Shown piece after piece: positions 24,297 to 30,778 of a stretch of DNA of 39,109 bases. Origin of the DNA: an uncultured Planctomycetia bacterium. Lineage in GTDB: Bacteria > Planctomycetota > Phycisphaerae > FEN-1346 > JAACEH01. A model generated the notes under the pieces. That model was not told the DNA's origin, did no database searches, and saw only the letters and a list, made by a program, of their open reading frames with translations. How positions within the stretch are numbered: position 1 is the stretch's first letter; each line of letters starts with the position of its first letter. The stretch is from positions 1 through 39,109 of the forward strand of contig CAIYVX010000021.1 of the NCBI GenBank assembly GCA_903929765.1, read 5' to 3'. A program made the position numbers and the translations under genes.

Positions 24297-25301
24297 TCAA
24301 GCCTGCGGACGGAAGTATTTCTTCACATACAGGAGGTAGCCTAAAACCGGCAACATGCAGAGCACGATAAACAGCATCATGCTGTGGCCCTGGAAAAAGC
24401 TGAACTGCTGGAGTTGCCGGATTTGCTGCTCCGACTTGCCCATCTGCCGATACATTTCGATCATGTCCACACGTGAGAAAGTCAACAGTCCGGACGCCAT
24501 CATGGCGACCACGCCGATCAGGGTGATCCACCAACCGGCCAGCTTGAGCCGGTACATGGCCCAGGCGCCATAGCCCAAAAAGGCGCTGACCACGAGACCG
24601 AACAAAATGGCCGCCGCGCCGCTTAACAAACAGCCGAAAAACGGCACCACGGTGTGTGAGACCGGCAGTACCATCAGAAGCCAGGAAGCTGCGGAGAAAG
24701 CTTGAAAGAGACTTATGGCCAGCACGGGCAAGGGACAGGCATCGGTCCAGCGGGGCGTCGGATCACGCGCTTCGCAGGTCGCTTTCACATCTCGGCGTCC
24801 GTAGAAGATGACCAGGAGCAGCGGAACCAGTAATAAAAATAAACTCATGCACCCCAGGGCGAAGAACATGCCGAAAGCCCGTGCGCCCGCCGGCAGCGGC
24901 TGGCCTCCGGCGGCCTGGGTGGCGGCCAGAATGTTCGGCATAATCACGGCCATCACGCCGATGCCGACTACGCCAACCAACAACCAGGACCAGGCCAGAA
25001 TCAGGACCAGAGCCCGAGCCCAGCGCCGGGCCATAATCGAGCCGACGCCGAGGCAGACAAAGATCGCGGCCAGGGCACCGTACATGGCCATACACATAAA
25101 CATCGTCCCGTAGTCGGTCGCTACGCCGGCCTGCTTCGCCGCCGCGACCTGCCCCACCAGCATCAACGGCACGCTCAACGCGCAGAAGCCGCCGGCGATA
25201 ATGAGCAAAATGCCGAAGGCGATCAGGCCGCCGCGACGGTCCTTGAAGGTGGGGACGGGTGAGAATTCGGGGACGGGCGAAACGGTCGGAAGTTCGGTCA
25301 T
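24297..25301 (-). CDS. Hypothetical eight-helix membrane protein
   Basis: The product is 334 aa from the ATG at 25301, with GAGG about 9 nt upstream; a GTG 15 nt earlier overlaps that signal and is less likely. After a ~25-residue Pro-rich cytoplasmic-looking start (TVSPVPEFSPVPTF) there are about eight hydrophobic segments, for example GILLIIAGGFCALSVPLML, ALVLILAWSWLLVGVVGIG, FFALGCMSLFLLLVPLLLV and MLFIVLCMLPVLGYLLYV. Only short loops connect them, apart from one with CEARDPTPRW. I recognise no family and no active-site residues. It lies 195 nt upstream of the rhamnosidase gene on the same strand, but the repeat in between makes co-transcription uncertain. Confidence 0.75.
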   Translation of the reverse strand: MTELPTVSPVPEFSPVPTFKDRRGGLIAFGILLIIAGGFCALSVPLMLVGQVAAAKQAGVATDYGTMFMCMAMYGALAAIFVCLGVGSIMARRWARALVLILAWSWLLVGVVGIGVMAVIMPNILAATQAAGGQPLPAGARAFGMFFALGCMSLFLLLVPLLLVIFYGRRDVKATCEARDPTPRWTDACPLPVLAISLFQAFSAASWLLMVLPVSHTVVPFFGCLLSGAAAILFGLVVSAFLGYGAWAMYRLKLAGWWITLIGVVAMMASGLLTFSRVDMIEMYRQMGKSEQQIRQLQQFSFFQGHSMMLFIVLCMLPVLGYLLYVKKYFRPQA

Positions 25302-25341
25302 AGCGGCGTTCCTCACGGGCTGGTTTGAAACTCTATCGGAT

Positions 25342-25365
25342 GTCGGGTCTGTTGACCCGACCTAC
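25342..25365. repeat. Family F hairpin
   Basis: GTCGGGTC (25342-25349) pairs with GACCCGAC (25354-25361), followed by CTAC. It is identical in stem and loop to the copy at 647-670 and lies between two minus-strand genes. Confidence 0.75.
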
Positions 25366-25379
25366 CCTATTATCCGGTC

Positions 25380-26450
25380 TCACTTCACCGTCACCAGCTT
25401 ATATTTCCGCGTCCCCAGGCCGATGTCTTCGCCGTGGCGGAGCTGGATTTCGTGGTCGATTTCGGGGCGGAGGTCGTGGAAGAGGTCGGTGCTGCGACGC
25501 TCGCGGAGAAGATCGATGGTGGCTTGGTCGACGGCCACGGGGTCTGAGCCGGCGATGATGCCGAGGTCGGGGCATTCGGCCTTTTGTTTGATGCCGAAAC
25601 AGTCGCATTCGGAGCTGATGTGCGTGGCGAAATTGAAGTAACAGATTTTGTCGCGGTGAATCTGGTGGACGCCGAGGCAATGCTCAGCCATTTTTTCCTG
25701 GAGCCGCTCGGCGACTTCGCCCCACGCGCCGCCGACGGCGTCGAAGCGGCAGACCGCCAGGCACTCGCCGCAGCCGATGCACTTGGTCTGGTCGAGCTTG
25801 GCCACCTTCTTGACCGTGATGGCCTCGGCCGGGCACCAGCGGGCACAGGTGCCGCAGGCGGTGCATTTTTCCGCGTCGATGATCGGGAAGTTGCCGTGGT
25901 GCTGGCTCATTTTTCCGGCGCGGCTCACGAGGCCCATGGCCACGTTCTTGATGGCCGCGGCATAGCCGGAGACGCAGTGGCCGGTGACGTGGCTGACGAT
26001 GACCAGGGCGTCGGCGTGATAGGCGGCCGAGGAAATCGGCACTTGCTGGTAGTGCTTGCCCATGATCTTGACCATGACCTGGCTGTTGCCGCGCAGACCG
26101 TCGGCGATGATGACCGGGCAGCCCAGGGCTTCGGCGGTGAAGCCGTGGGCCTGGCAAAGGTTGAGGTAATCGACGGCGGTGGAGCGTTGGCCGCGATAGA
26201 GCGTGGTGGAATCGGTGACGAAGGGTTTGCCGCCGGCCTTGGAGACGGCGCGGGCAAAGGCGGTGGCAATCGGGGGCCGCAGGTAGCCGTCGCCGCCCTT
26301 TTCGCCAAGATGTTGTTTCAAGGCGACGAGGTCGTCCTTGACGATCTGCTGGGCGAACCCGGCCTTATCGTAAATTTTCATGGCCCGGCGGGCGTGCTGC
26401 TCGGGCGTTTCGGCGGGCTTGACGGGGGAGAAGAAGACGAGGGATTCCAT
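25380..26450 (-). CDS. DUF362 protein with two 4Fe-4S clusters
   Basis: The product is 356 aa from the ATG at 26450, with AAGGA 6 nt upstream. A DUF362 domain (about 40-195) includes the conserved VTDSTTLYRGQR and VSHVTGHCVSGYAAAIKNVAMG blocks. An inserted ferredoxin pair follows: CTACGTCARWCP (196-207) and CIGCGECLAVCRF (224-236). The DUF362 fold then resumes with AGSDPVAVDQATIDLL near 300. The function of this family is unknown; the clusters suggest an electron-transfer or radical-type role in the cytoplasm, as no signal peptide is seen. A second, exported DUF362 protein without clusters is encoded at 3115-4122. Confidence 0.88.
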   Translation of the reverse strand: MESLVFFSPVKPAETPEQHARRAMKIYDKAGFAQQIVKDDLVALKQHLGEKGGDGYLRPPIATAFARAVSKAGGKPFVTDSTTLYRGQRSTAVDYLNLCQAHGFTAEALGCPVIIADGLRGNSQVMVKIMGKHYQQVPISSAAYHADALVIVSHVTGHCVSGYAAAIKNVAMGLVSRAGKMSQHHGNFPIIDAEKCTACGTCARWCPAEAITVKKVAKLDQTKCIGCGECLAVCRFDAVGGAWGEVAERLQEKMAEHCLGVHQIHRDKICYFNFATHISSECDCFGIKQKAECPDLGIIAGSDPVAVDQATIDLLRERRSTDLFHDLRPEIDHEIQLRHGEDIGLGTRKYKLVTVK

Positions 26451-26482
26451 AGTAATCCTTTCTGGCATAATTGAAGCCTAAG

Positions 26483-26655
26483 AAACGGAGAATATCCAAT
26501 ATCCAATACTCAATATCCAATCATGAAGTAAAAGAAACGGCTCCGCGGCGGAATCTGACTTCAGGATTGGATATTCGCCTTTTCCGTTTAATCTCAAAGT
26601 CGGATCCTGGCCCGACACCGCACAAATCGGAAGTCGGGCCAGGGCCCGACCTACC
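26483..26655. repeat. Family C inverted repeat plus family F hairpin
   Basis: Left arm 26483-26529 (AAACGGAGAATATCC... ATGAAGT) faces a shorter right arm 26558-26589 around a loop with AAAAGAAACGG. It is followed by two GTCGGG..CCCGAC stems (26600-26655). The block separates the acyltransferase and DUF362 genes. Confidence 0.78.
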
Positions 26656-26664
26656 ACGACCATT

Positions 26665-27678
26665 CTAACAAACAAGTCGCCGGCCTGCACGCGACCGCGA
26701 AATTAACAGACAGATGGCGGCAGAGAGAACGAAGACGGCGACGGCCATGATCGGGATGGCGAAGACCGGCAGCGTCCCGCTAACGAAGTAGACCACGACC
26801 CCCAGCAGTTCGATGACGAGCGGATGGAGGAGATAAATCCCAAGCGTTACCGCAGCCAGACGTTGAACGGCGGCGCCGGAAAAGACCTTCGTCAGGCGGG
26901 AGTGGAACAGGGAGAACACCGCCAGCGCGGAGAGGATGACCAGAGGATTAAGGTTGTCGTACATTGTGCTGCACGCCCGGTCGTGCAGGCGCGGCTGAAG
27001 GAGACCGGCCAACAGGGCGATCAGCAGAACGGAGCCGACGAAGATGGCCACGGCAGCGCGGCGGGAGAAAAGCGGGGGTCTGCTCAGCAGGAGGGAACCG
27101 AGGAGAAAATAGGGCACATAGGACAACCAGAGGGTGAACACGCCTCCCGGAACACCGGAATGCCCGACGACCAGGGTCTGGCAGGAGAAGATGGCGAAGC
27201 CGAGTATCACGGCGGCGCGGACCAGGGAACGGCCGGCGACGGAGAGAAAGGCGGCCAGGAACGGAGCCACGGCATAAAGGCCCAAAAGCATGTAGAGAAA
27301 CCAGAGATGCGTCGCCGGCATGCCGGAGAGCATCCGTTCGCCGGCGTCCGGGAAGTCGATGTGCCCGATCTTTATCCAGTTCCAGGAAAGATAGATCAAG
27401 GACCAGAAGGCGACGGGAATTCCCAGGCGCAAAAACTTTTGCTTGTAGAAGGCGGCCAAGCCCGTCGTCCGGACCTTTGGGAGTATCAGCCCCCCGCTGA
27501 TCAGGACAAAGACCGGCACGCACCAGCGGACCGCCGAGTCCGCCAGGTTGGCCGTCCACCAGGAAACGGAATTGACGACGGTATCGTTGACGACCGCATT
27601 GGCGCTCAAATGAAGCACGATGACGGCAAAGGCGGCGGCCACGCGGAGACCGTCAATCCAAGGAAGGCGTTCGGGCAT
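26665..27678 (-). CDS. Acyltransferase-3 family membrane protein
   Basis: The product is 337 aa and starts MPERLPWIDGLRVAAAFAVIVLHL. The WIDGLRxxAAxxVIxxH pattern at the N-terminus, with His23 as the conserved catalytic histidine, is the signature of acyltransferase-3 (OafA/WecH-type) proteins. About ten hydrophobic helices follow, including WCVPVFVLISGGLIL, THLWFLYMLLGLYAVAPFL and LGIYLLHPLVIELLGV, which are characteristic family positions. Members move acetyl or other acyl groups from the cytoplasm to sugars of lipopolysaccharide, exopolysaccharide or other surface glycans. The substrate cannot be told. No sugar-biosynthesis genes flank it. No clear ribosome-binding site other than a weak purine stretch was seen. 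Confidence 0.88.
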   Translation of the reverse strand: MPERLPWIDGLRVAAAFAVIVLHLSANAVVNDTVVNSVSWWTANLADSAVRWCVPVFVLISGGLILPKVRTTGLAAFYKQKFLRLGIPVAFWSLIYLSWNWIKIGHIDFPDAGERMLSGMPATHLWFLYMLLGLYAVAPFLAAFLSVAGRSLVRAAVILGFAIFSCQTLVVGHSGVPGGVFTLWLSYVPYFLLGSLLLSRPPLFSRRAAVAIFVGSVLLIALLAGLLQPRLHDRACSTMYDNLNPLVILSALAVFSLFHSRLTKVFSGAAVQRLAAVTLGIYLLHPLVIELLGVVVYFVSGTLPVFAIPIMAVAVFVLSAAICLLISRSRAGRRLVC

Positions 27679-27756
27679 GTTTCAGATCTCGTGGGCTAGC
27701 GGAGACAGACGCACGGTACGTGCGAGCAAAGACCCCACATTAACTTGCCTCTTAAG

Positions 27757-27878
27757 AAACGGCGAATATCCAATATCCAACACTCAATATCCAATCATGA
27801 AGTAAAAGAAACTGCTCCGCCGCTGAATCTGACTTCATGATTGGATATTGGTTATTCGGTGTTGGATATTCGCCGTTT
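27757..27878. repeat. Long family C inverted repeat
   Basis: Two 47-nt arms, 27757-27803 and 27832-27878, are inverted copies of each other, with mismatches only in the middle. Both outer ends are AAACGGCGAATATCC and both inner ends CCAATCATGAAGT when read towards the loop. The 28-nt loop is AAAAGAAACTGC-like. The arms contain tandem ATATCCAA words. Confidence 0.85.
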
Positions 27879-27888
27879 CCGTTTATTA

Positions 27889-28215
27889 TCAACCGCGTGG
27901 CTCTCTCCCCGGCGGATCCTCGTCGGGGTCGGCGGGTTCGTCGTCGTCCTCGTTCCAGTCGACCTTCCACTTGTCGGCCTCGCTGACATCGTCGATTTCG
28001 TGCTCCATGTATTTCATCATCTTTTCCTGGAGCGGGGCCAGGCGGCGATACTGGGCGAGGGTCGCCCCGTAGGCCTGGAGCAGGGCCTCTAGTTTCATCA
28101 GTTGCCACTTGTTCAGGCACTCGGGTTCCTTGATGTCGAGGAACGGGTTGCAGCGCAGGCGGACCTCGCCCTGCGGCCCGACGTCGGCCAGTTCGCAATC
28201 CTTGCATTGCAGCAT
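27889..28215 (-). CDS. Small acidic-tailed hypothetical protein with Cys pairs
   Basis: The product is 108 aa from the ATG at 28215 (MLQCKDCELADVG), which has GGAGGG about 8 nt upstream. Two in-frame starts further up overlap this signal. The N-terminal third has four cysteines, in CKDC (4-7) and as single Cys in RLRCNPF and EPECLNKW, and could form a small zinc or iron site. A helical middle (WQLMKLEALLQAYGATLAQYRRLAPLQEKMMKYM) follows. The last ~25 residues are strongly acidic with Pro (NEDDDEPADPDEDPP). I do not recognise the family and no partner gene is evident. The ribosome-binding site and the balanced composition make it likely to be real. Confidence 0.7.
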   Translation of the reverse strand: MLQCKDCELADVGPQGEVRLRCNPFLDIKEPECLNKWQLMKLEALLQAYGATLAQYRRLAPLQEKMMKYMEHEIDDVSEADKWKVDWNEDDDEPADPDEDPPGREPRG

Positions 28216-28308
28216 GGTCATTCCCTCCGAACTCCACAGCAAGTATACGCAGCAACTCCACTTCTACCGAGTATATTCTGGTAAATCAAGTGCAGAGTTG
28301 GAACGGCA

Positions 28309-28346
28309 GGCTTAAGGCTTAAGGCTTAAGGCTTAAGGCTTAAGGA
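28309..28346. repeat. Family D tandem heptamer, five units
   Basis: Five tandem GGCTTAA heptamers, then GGAACGGCAAAAAC. Each heptamer junction creates a CTTAAG palindrome. The longest copy of family D in the window; shorter ones are at 12062, 13595 and, inverted and degenerate, 28810-28830. Confidence 0.8.
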
Positions 28347-28384
28347 ACGGCAAAAACAAAAAAACAGCAGACCAAGGTCGAGAG

Positions 28385-28413
28385 CGTGACGATGGACGCC
28401 CTTTGCGGTATGA
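28385..28413 (+). promoter_or_regulatory. Possible sigma-70 promoter for the pterin dehydratase gene
   Basis: GTGACG (28385-28390), a 17-nt spacer, and TATGAT (28408-28413). The -10 box matches five of six consensus bases and the -35 box four of six. It lies 38 nt before the ATG at 28452. Confidence 0.45.
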
Positions 28414-28451
28414 TTTAGAGAGCGGCGCTGGAGCACAAAAGGAGATTGACC

Positions 28452-28790
28452 ATGGAATGCTCTCTGGCGGACAAGAAGTGCGTGGCCTGCGCCGGCGGCG
28501 TGCCGCCGTTGGCGGGCGAAGAGTTGGTGCGGTTGCAGAAGGACCTGGGCGGCGACTGGCAGGTCGTCAATGGCCATCATTTGGAGAAGAGCTACCGGTT
28601 CAAGAACTTCATCGACGCCCTGGCCTTTGTCAATCGCGTTGGAAAAGTCGCCGAGGAACAGGGCCACCATCCGGACATTTTCCTGGCCTGGGGCAAGGTC
28701 AAGCTGACCGTCTGGACGCACAAGATCGACGGCCTGACGGAAAGCGATTTTGTGTTTGCGGCCAAGGCGGAGCGTTGCGTGGAGGCGTAG
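28452..28790 (+). CDS. 4a-hydroxytetrahydrobiopterin dehydratase (PCD/DCoH)
   Basis: The product is 112 aa, the usual size. The ATG at 28452 has AAGGAG 7 nt upstream. The enzyme dehydrates 4a-hydroxytetrahydrobiopterin to regenerate the pterin cofactor of aromatic amino-acid hydroxylases. The active-site histidines are in place: GHHPDI (His72, His73) and TH (His90), within the family pattern RFKNFIDALAFVNRVGKVAEEQGHHPDI split over residues 49-76. Two Cys pairs near the start (CSLADKKCVAC) are an addition seen in some bacterial copies. No phenylalanine hydroxylase is encoded in this window, so its real substrate, or a cofactor-repair role, remains open. phhB would be the usual name if a hydroxylase partner exists. 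Confidence 0.9.
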   Translation: MECSLADKKCVACAGGVPPLAGEELVRLQKDLGGDWQVVNGHHLEKSYRFKNFIDALAFVNRVGKVAEEQGHHPDIFLAWGKVKLTVWTHKIDGLTESDFVFAAKAERCVEA

Positions 28791-28836
28791 GAACCGTTCC
28801 CAATGCCTGAGGCCTAAAGCCTTAAGCCTGCCGTTC

Positions 28837-28865
28837 TTGCAGCGGCGGGGCAAATCTGCCATAAT
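28837..28865 (+). promoter_or_regulatory. Possible promoter giving a near-leaderless kinase mRNA
   Basis: TTGCAG (28837-28842), 17-nt spacer, CATAAT (28860-28865). The -10 box ends 10 nt before the ATG at 28876, so transcription would start within a few bases of the start codon. No Shine-Dalgarno sequence precedes that ATG, which fits leaderless translation. The -35 match is weak. Confidence 0.35.
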
Positions 28866-28875
28866 AGCGGCCGCC

Positions 28876-30615
28876 ATGGCTCAGGCTGCGTCACACAATA
28901 TACTCGAACGGAAAATCAGGCTGATCTTCGGCCTGCTGATTCTGCTGATCATCGTGGCCACGCTTTTTTTCCCCTGGTACCAGACCGAGGCCCTGGTCAA
29001 CGAACAGGATTTCGTGAAGGCGCGGCAAATGGCCCGCGACGCCTGGCTGAGCCTCCACGCCCGGCAGTTTTCCGCCGACTTCACCCAGGAATACGACAAG
29101 GTTGAGGCCCTGGCCCCGGCCCCGATCAAGAAAGACGCCCAGCCCGCGCGCTTCATCACCCTCGGCTCCGGCGCCACCCAGCCCGGCCGCAAGCCGCGCG
29201 ACCCGGTCGAAAAACAGTGGCTCGAAGACTTCGCCTCGAAGCCCAACCTCGACTCCAGGGACGACCGGCCGCTGCTGCAGGATGCCCACCTTTATTTCCG
29301 CTATGCTTACGCCCTGCGCGCCCGCCAGGCCTGCGTGGAGTGCCACAAGGCCACCGAGCCGAACATTCGCGCCGGCGATCTGATGGGGGCCATCGTCGTC
29401 GCCTTTCCCACCGAGGAAACCCGCAACAAGCTGATCATCAACCGCGTCATCCTGGTCGGGGCGGCCTTCGTCACCGCCCTCTTGAGCATGTTGGCCTTCC
29501 ACGCCGTCCTGCGGCTGGTGATCGTCCAGCCGGTGCAACACCTGAAGAAGGTGGCCGACCGCGTGACCGAGGGCGACCTGCGGGTCCGGGCCGACATCCA
29601 GACCGGGGACGAATTCGAGGGCCTGTCGCGTTCCTTCAACCGCATGTTGCAGCGTCTGGAAGCCTCGCGCGAGGAACTCCGCCGGGCCAACATGTCGCTC
29701 GACCAGAAGCTGGAGGAACTGGCCCGGGCCAACGTCTCCCTGTTTGAGATGAACCAGGTCAAGAGCAAGTTCCTGACGACGATGAGCCACGAATTGAGGA
29801 CGCCGCTGAACGCCATTCTCGGATTCGCCGACGTGCTGGAGGACGCCCCGGCCCTGCGCGACGACGCCAAGCTGGCCCGCTACCTCCGCAACATCCGCGA
29901 TTCGGGCCACATCCTCCTCGACCTGATCAACGACATTCTCGACCTGGCCAAGATCGAGGCGGGCAAGATGGAGGTCAAGCTGGGGAAGGTCTCGCCGCTG
30001 GACCTGTGCGAGATGACCATGAACATGGTGCGCGGCATGGTCGGGACGAAGGACTTGCGTCTGGAACTGGAGGTGGCCCCCGACGCGCCGATCATGACCA
30101 CCGACGCCAGCAAGCTCCAGCAGATCCTCTTCAACCTGCTCTCCAACGCGGTGAAGTTCACGCCATCGGGTTTCGTCCGCCTGACCGTGCGGCCCATCGA
30201 CGCCCGGACCATGCTCTTTCAGGTCAGCGACTCCGGCCCCGGCCTGACGGCGGAGCAGCAGACCATCATTTTCGACCGGTTCAGCCAAGTCGATTCCGGC
30301 CACACCCGGCAGTTCGGCGGCAGCGGACTGGGCCTCTCGATCGTCAAGGAATTGGTCGACCTGTTGGGCGGCGACGTGGCCGTCCAGAGCGAACCGGGCC
30401 ACGGGGCAATTTTCAACGTCACTCTGCCGGTGGTCGTGCTGGTCCGTGACGAGCCCGGCGATGCGGTGGTCACGCGCGTCGACCCGCGCCCCCAACCGAA
30501 GGAGCCAGCCGAACCGACCGCTCCGGCGCCGGTTACGGCCGAGGACACCGTCATCGCCGCCGAGGTTGATGCCGACCAGCTCAAACCCGGCTCCCAGGGC
30601 AAATCCGAAGCGTAA
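28876..30615 (+). CDS. Membrane histidine kinase with haem-type (CxxCH) sensor domain
   Basis: The product is 579 aa. Helix 1 spans about 15-33. The extracytoplasmic sensor (about 34-186) resembles the DUF3365/Tll0287-like type and contains CVECH (153-157), a motif for covalent c-type haem attachment. Helix 2 (about 190-215) leads to a HAMP domain (to about 265), a short coiled coil, then the kinase core: H-box SHELRTPLN with the phosphorylated His305, N-box LFNLLSNAVKFTPSG, DSGPG and GGSGLGLSIV. A Pro/Ala-rich tail of ~50 residues ends the protein. It probably senses redox state or a gas such as O2 or NO and signals to a response regulator that is not encoded in this window. It lies between the pterin dehydratase and the giant secreted proteins. 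Confidence 0.9.
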   Translation: MAQAASHNILERKIRLIFGLLILLIIVATLFFPWYQTEALVNEQDFVKARQMARDAWLSLHARQFSADFTQEYDKVEALAPAPIKKDAQPARFITLGSGATQPGRKPRDPVEKQWLEDFASKPNLDSRDDRPLLQDAHLYFRYAYALRARQACVECHKATEPNIRAGDLMGAIVVAFPTEETRNKLIINRVILVGAAFVTALLSMLAFHAVLRLVIVQPVQHLKKVADRVTEGDLRVRADIQTGDEFEGLSRSFNRMLQRLEASREELRRANMSLDQKLEELARANVSLFEMNQVKSKFLTTMSHELRTPLNAILGFADVLEDAPALRDDAKLARYLRNIRDSGHILLDLINDILDLAKIEAGKMEVKLGKVSPLDLCEMTMNMVRGMVGTKDLRLELEVAPDAPIMTTDASKLQQILFNLLSNAVKFTPSGFVRLTVRPIDARTMLFQVSDSGPGLTAEQQTIIFDRFSQVDSGHTRQFGGSGLGLSIVKELVDLLGGDVAVQSEPGHGAIFNVTLPVVVLVRDEPGDAVVTRVDPRPQPKEPAEPTAPAPVTAEDTVIAAEVDADQLKPGSQGKSEA

Positions 30616-30649
30616 CAGCGGCAAATTACCACTATTCCACGCAGCTTTT

Positions 30650-30678
30650 TTGACTTCATGCTAATCATGTGTTATAAT
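30650..30678 (+). promoter_or_regulatory. Strong sigma-70 type promoter for the giant-protein genes
   Basis: TTGACT (30650-30655), exactly 17 nt, then TATAAT (30673-30678). It is the best promoter match seen in the window and faces the giant gene. Transcription would start near 30685, leaving a leader of about 95 nt with a GAGGCG / CGCCTC stem but no riboswitch that I recognise. Confidence 0.8.
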
Positions 30679-30778
30679 TCGACCGTAGGCGGAGATACTC
30701 TGCGCACAAGCTCGCTGGCCGAGGCGTCCCGCCGGGCGTTGGCCCATGCGCCTCTTTGCCCTCTGGAGATAGGCTCTC

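Noticed and set aside
28309-28346. CRISPR-like array
   Set aside because: The units are 7 nt long with no spacers and no cas genes nearby.
30685-30778. Cyclic-di-GMP riboswitch in the giant-gene leader
   Set aside because: The conserved core bases of the known classes could not be found; only a generic stem is visible.
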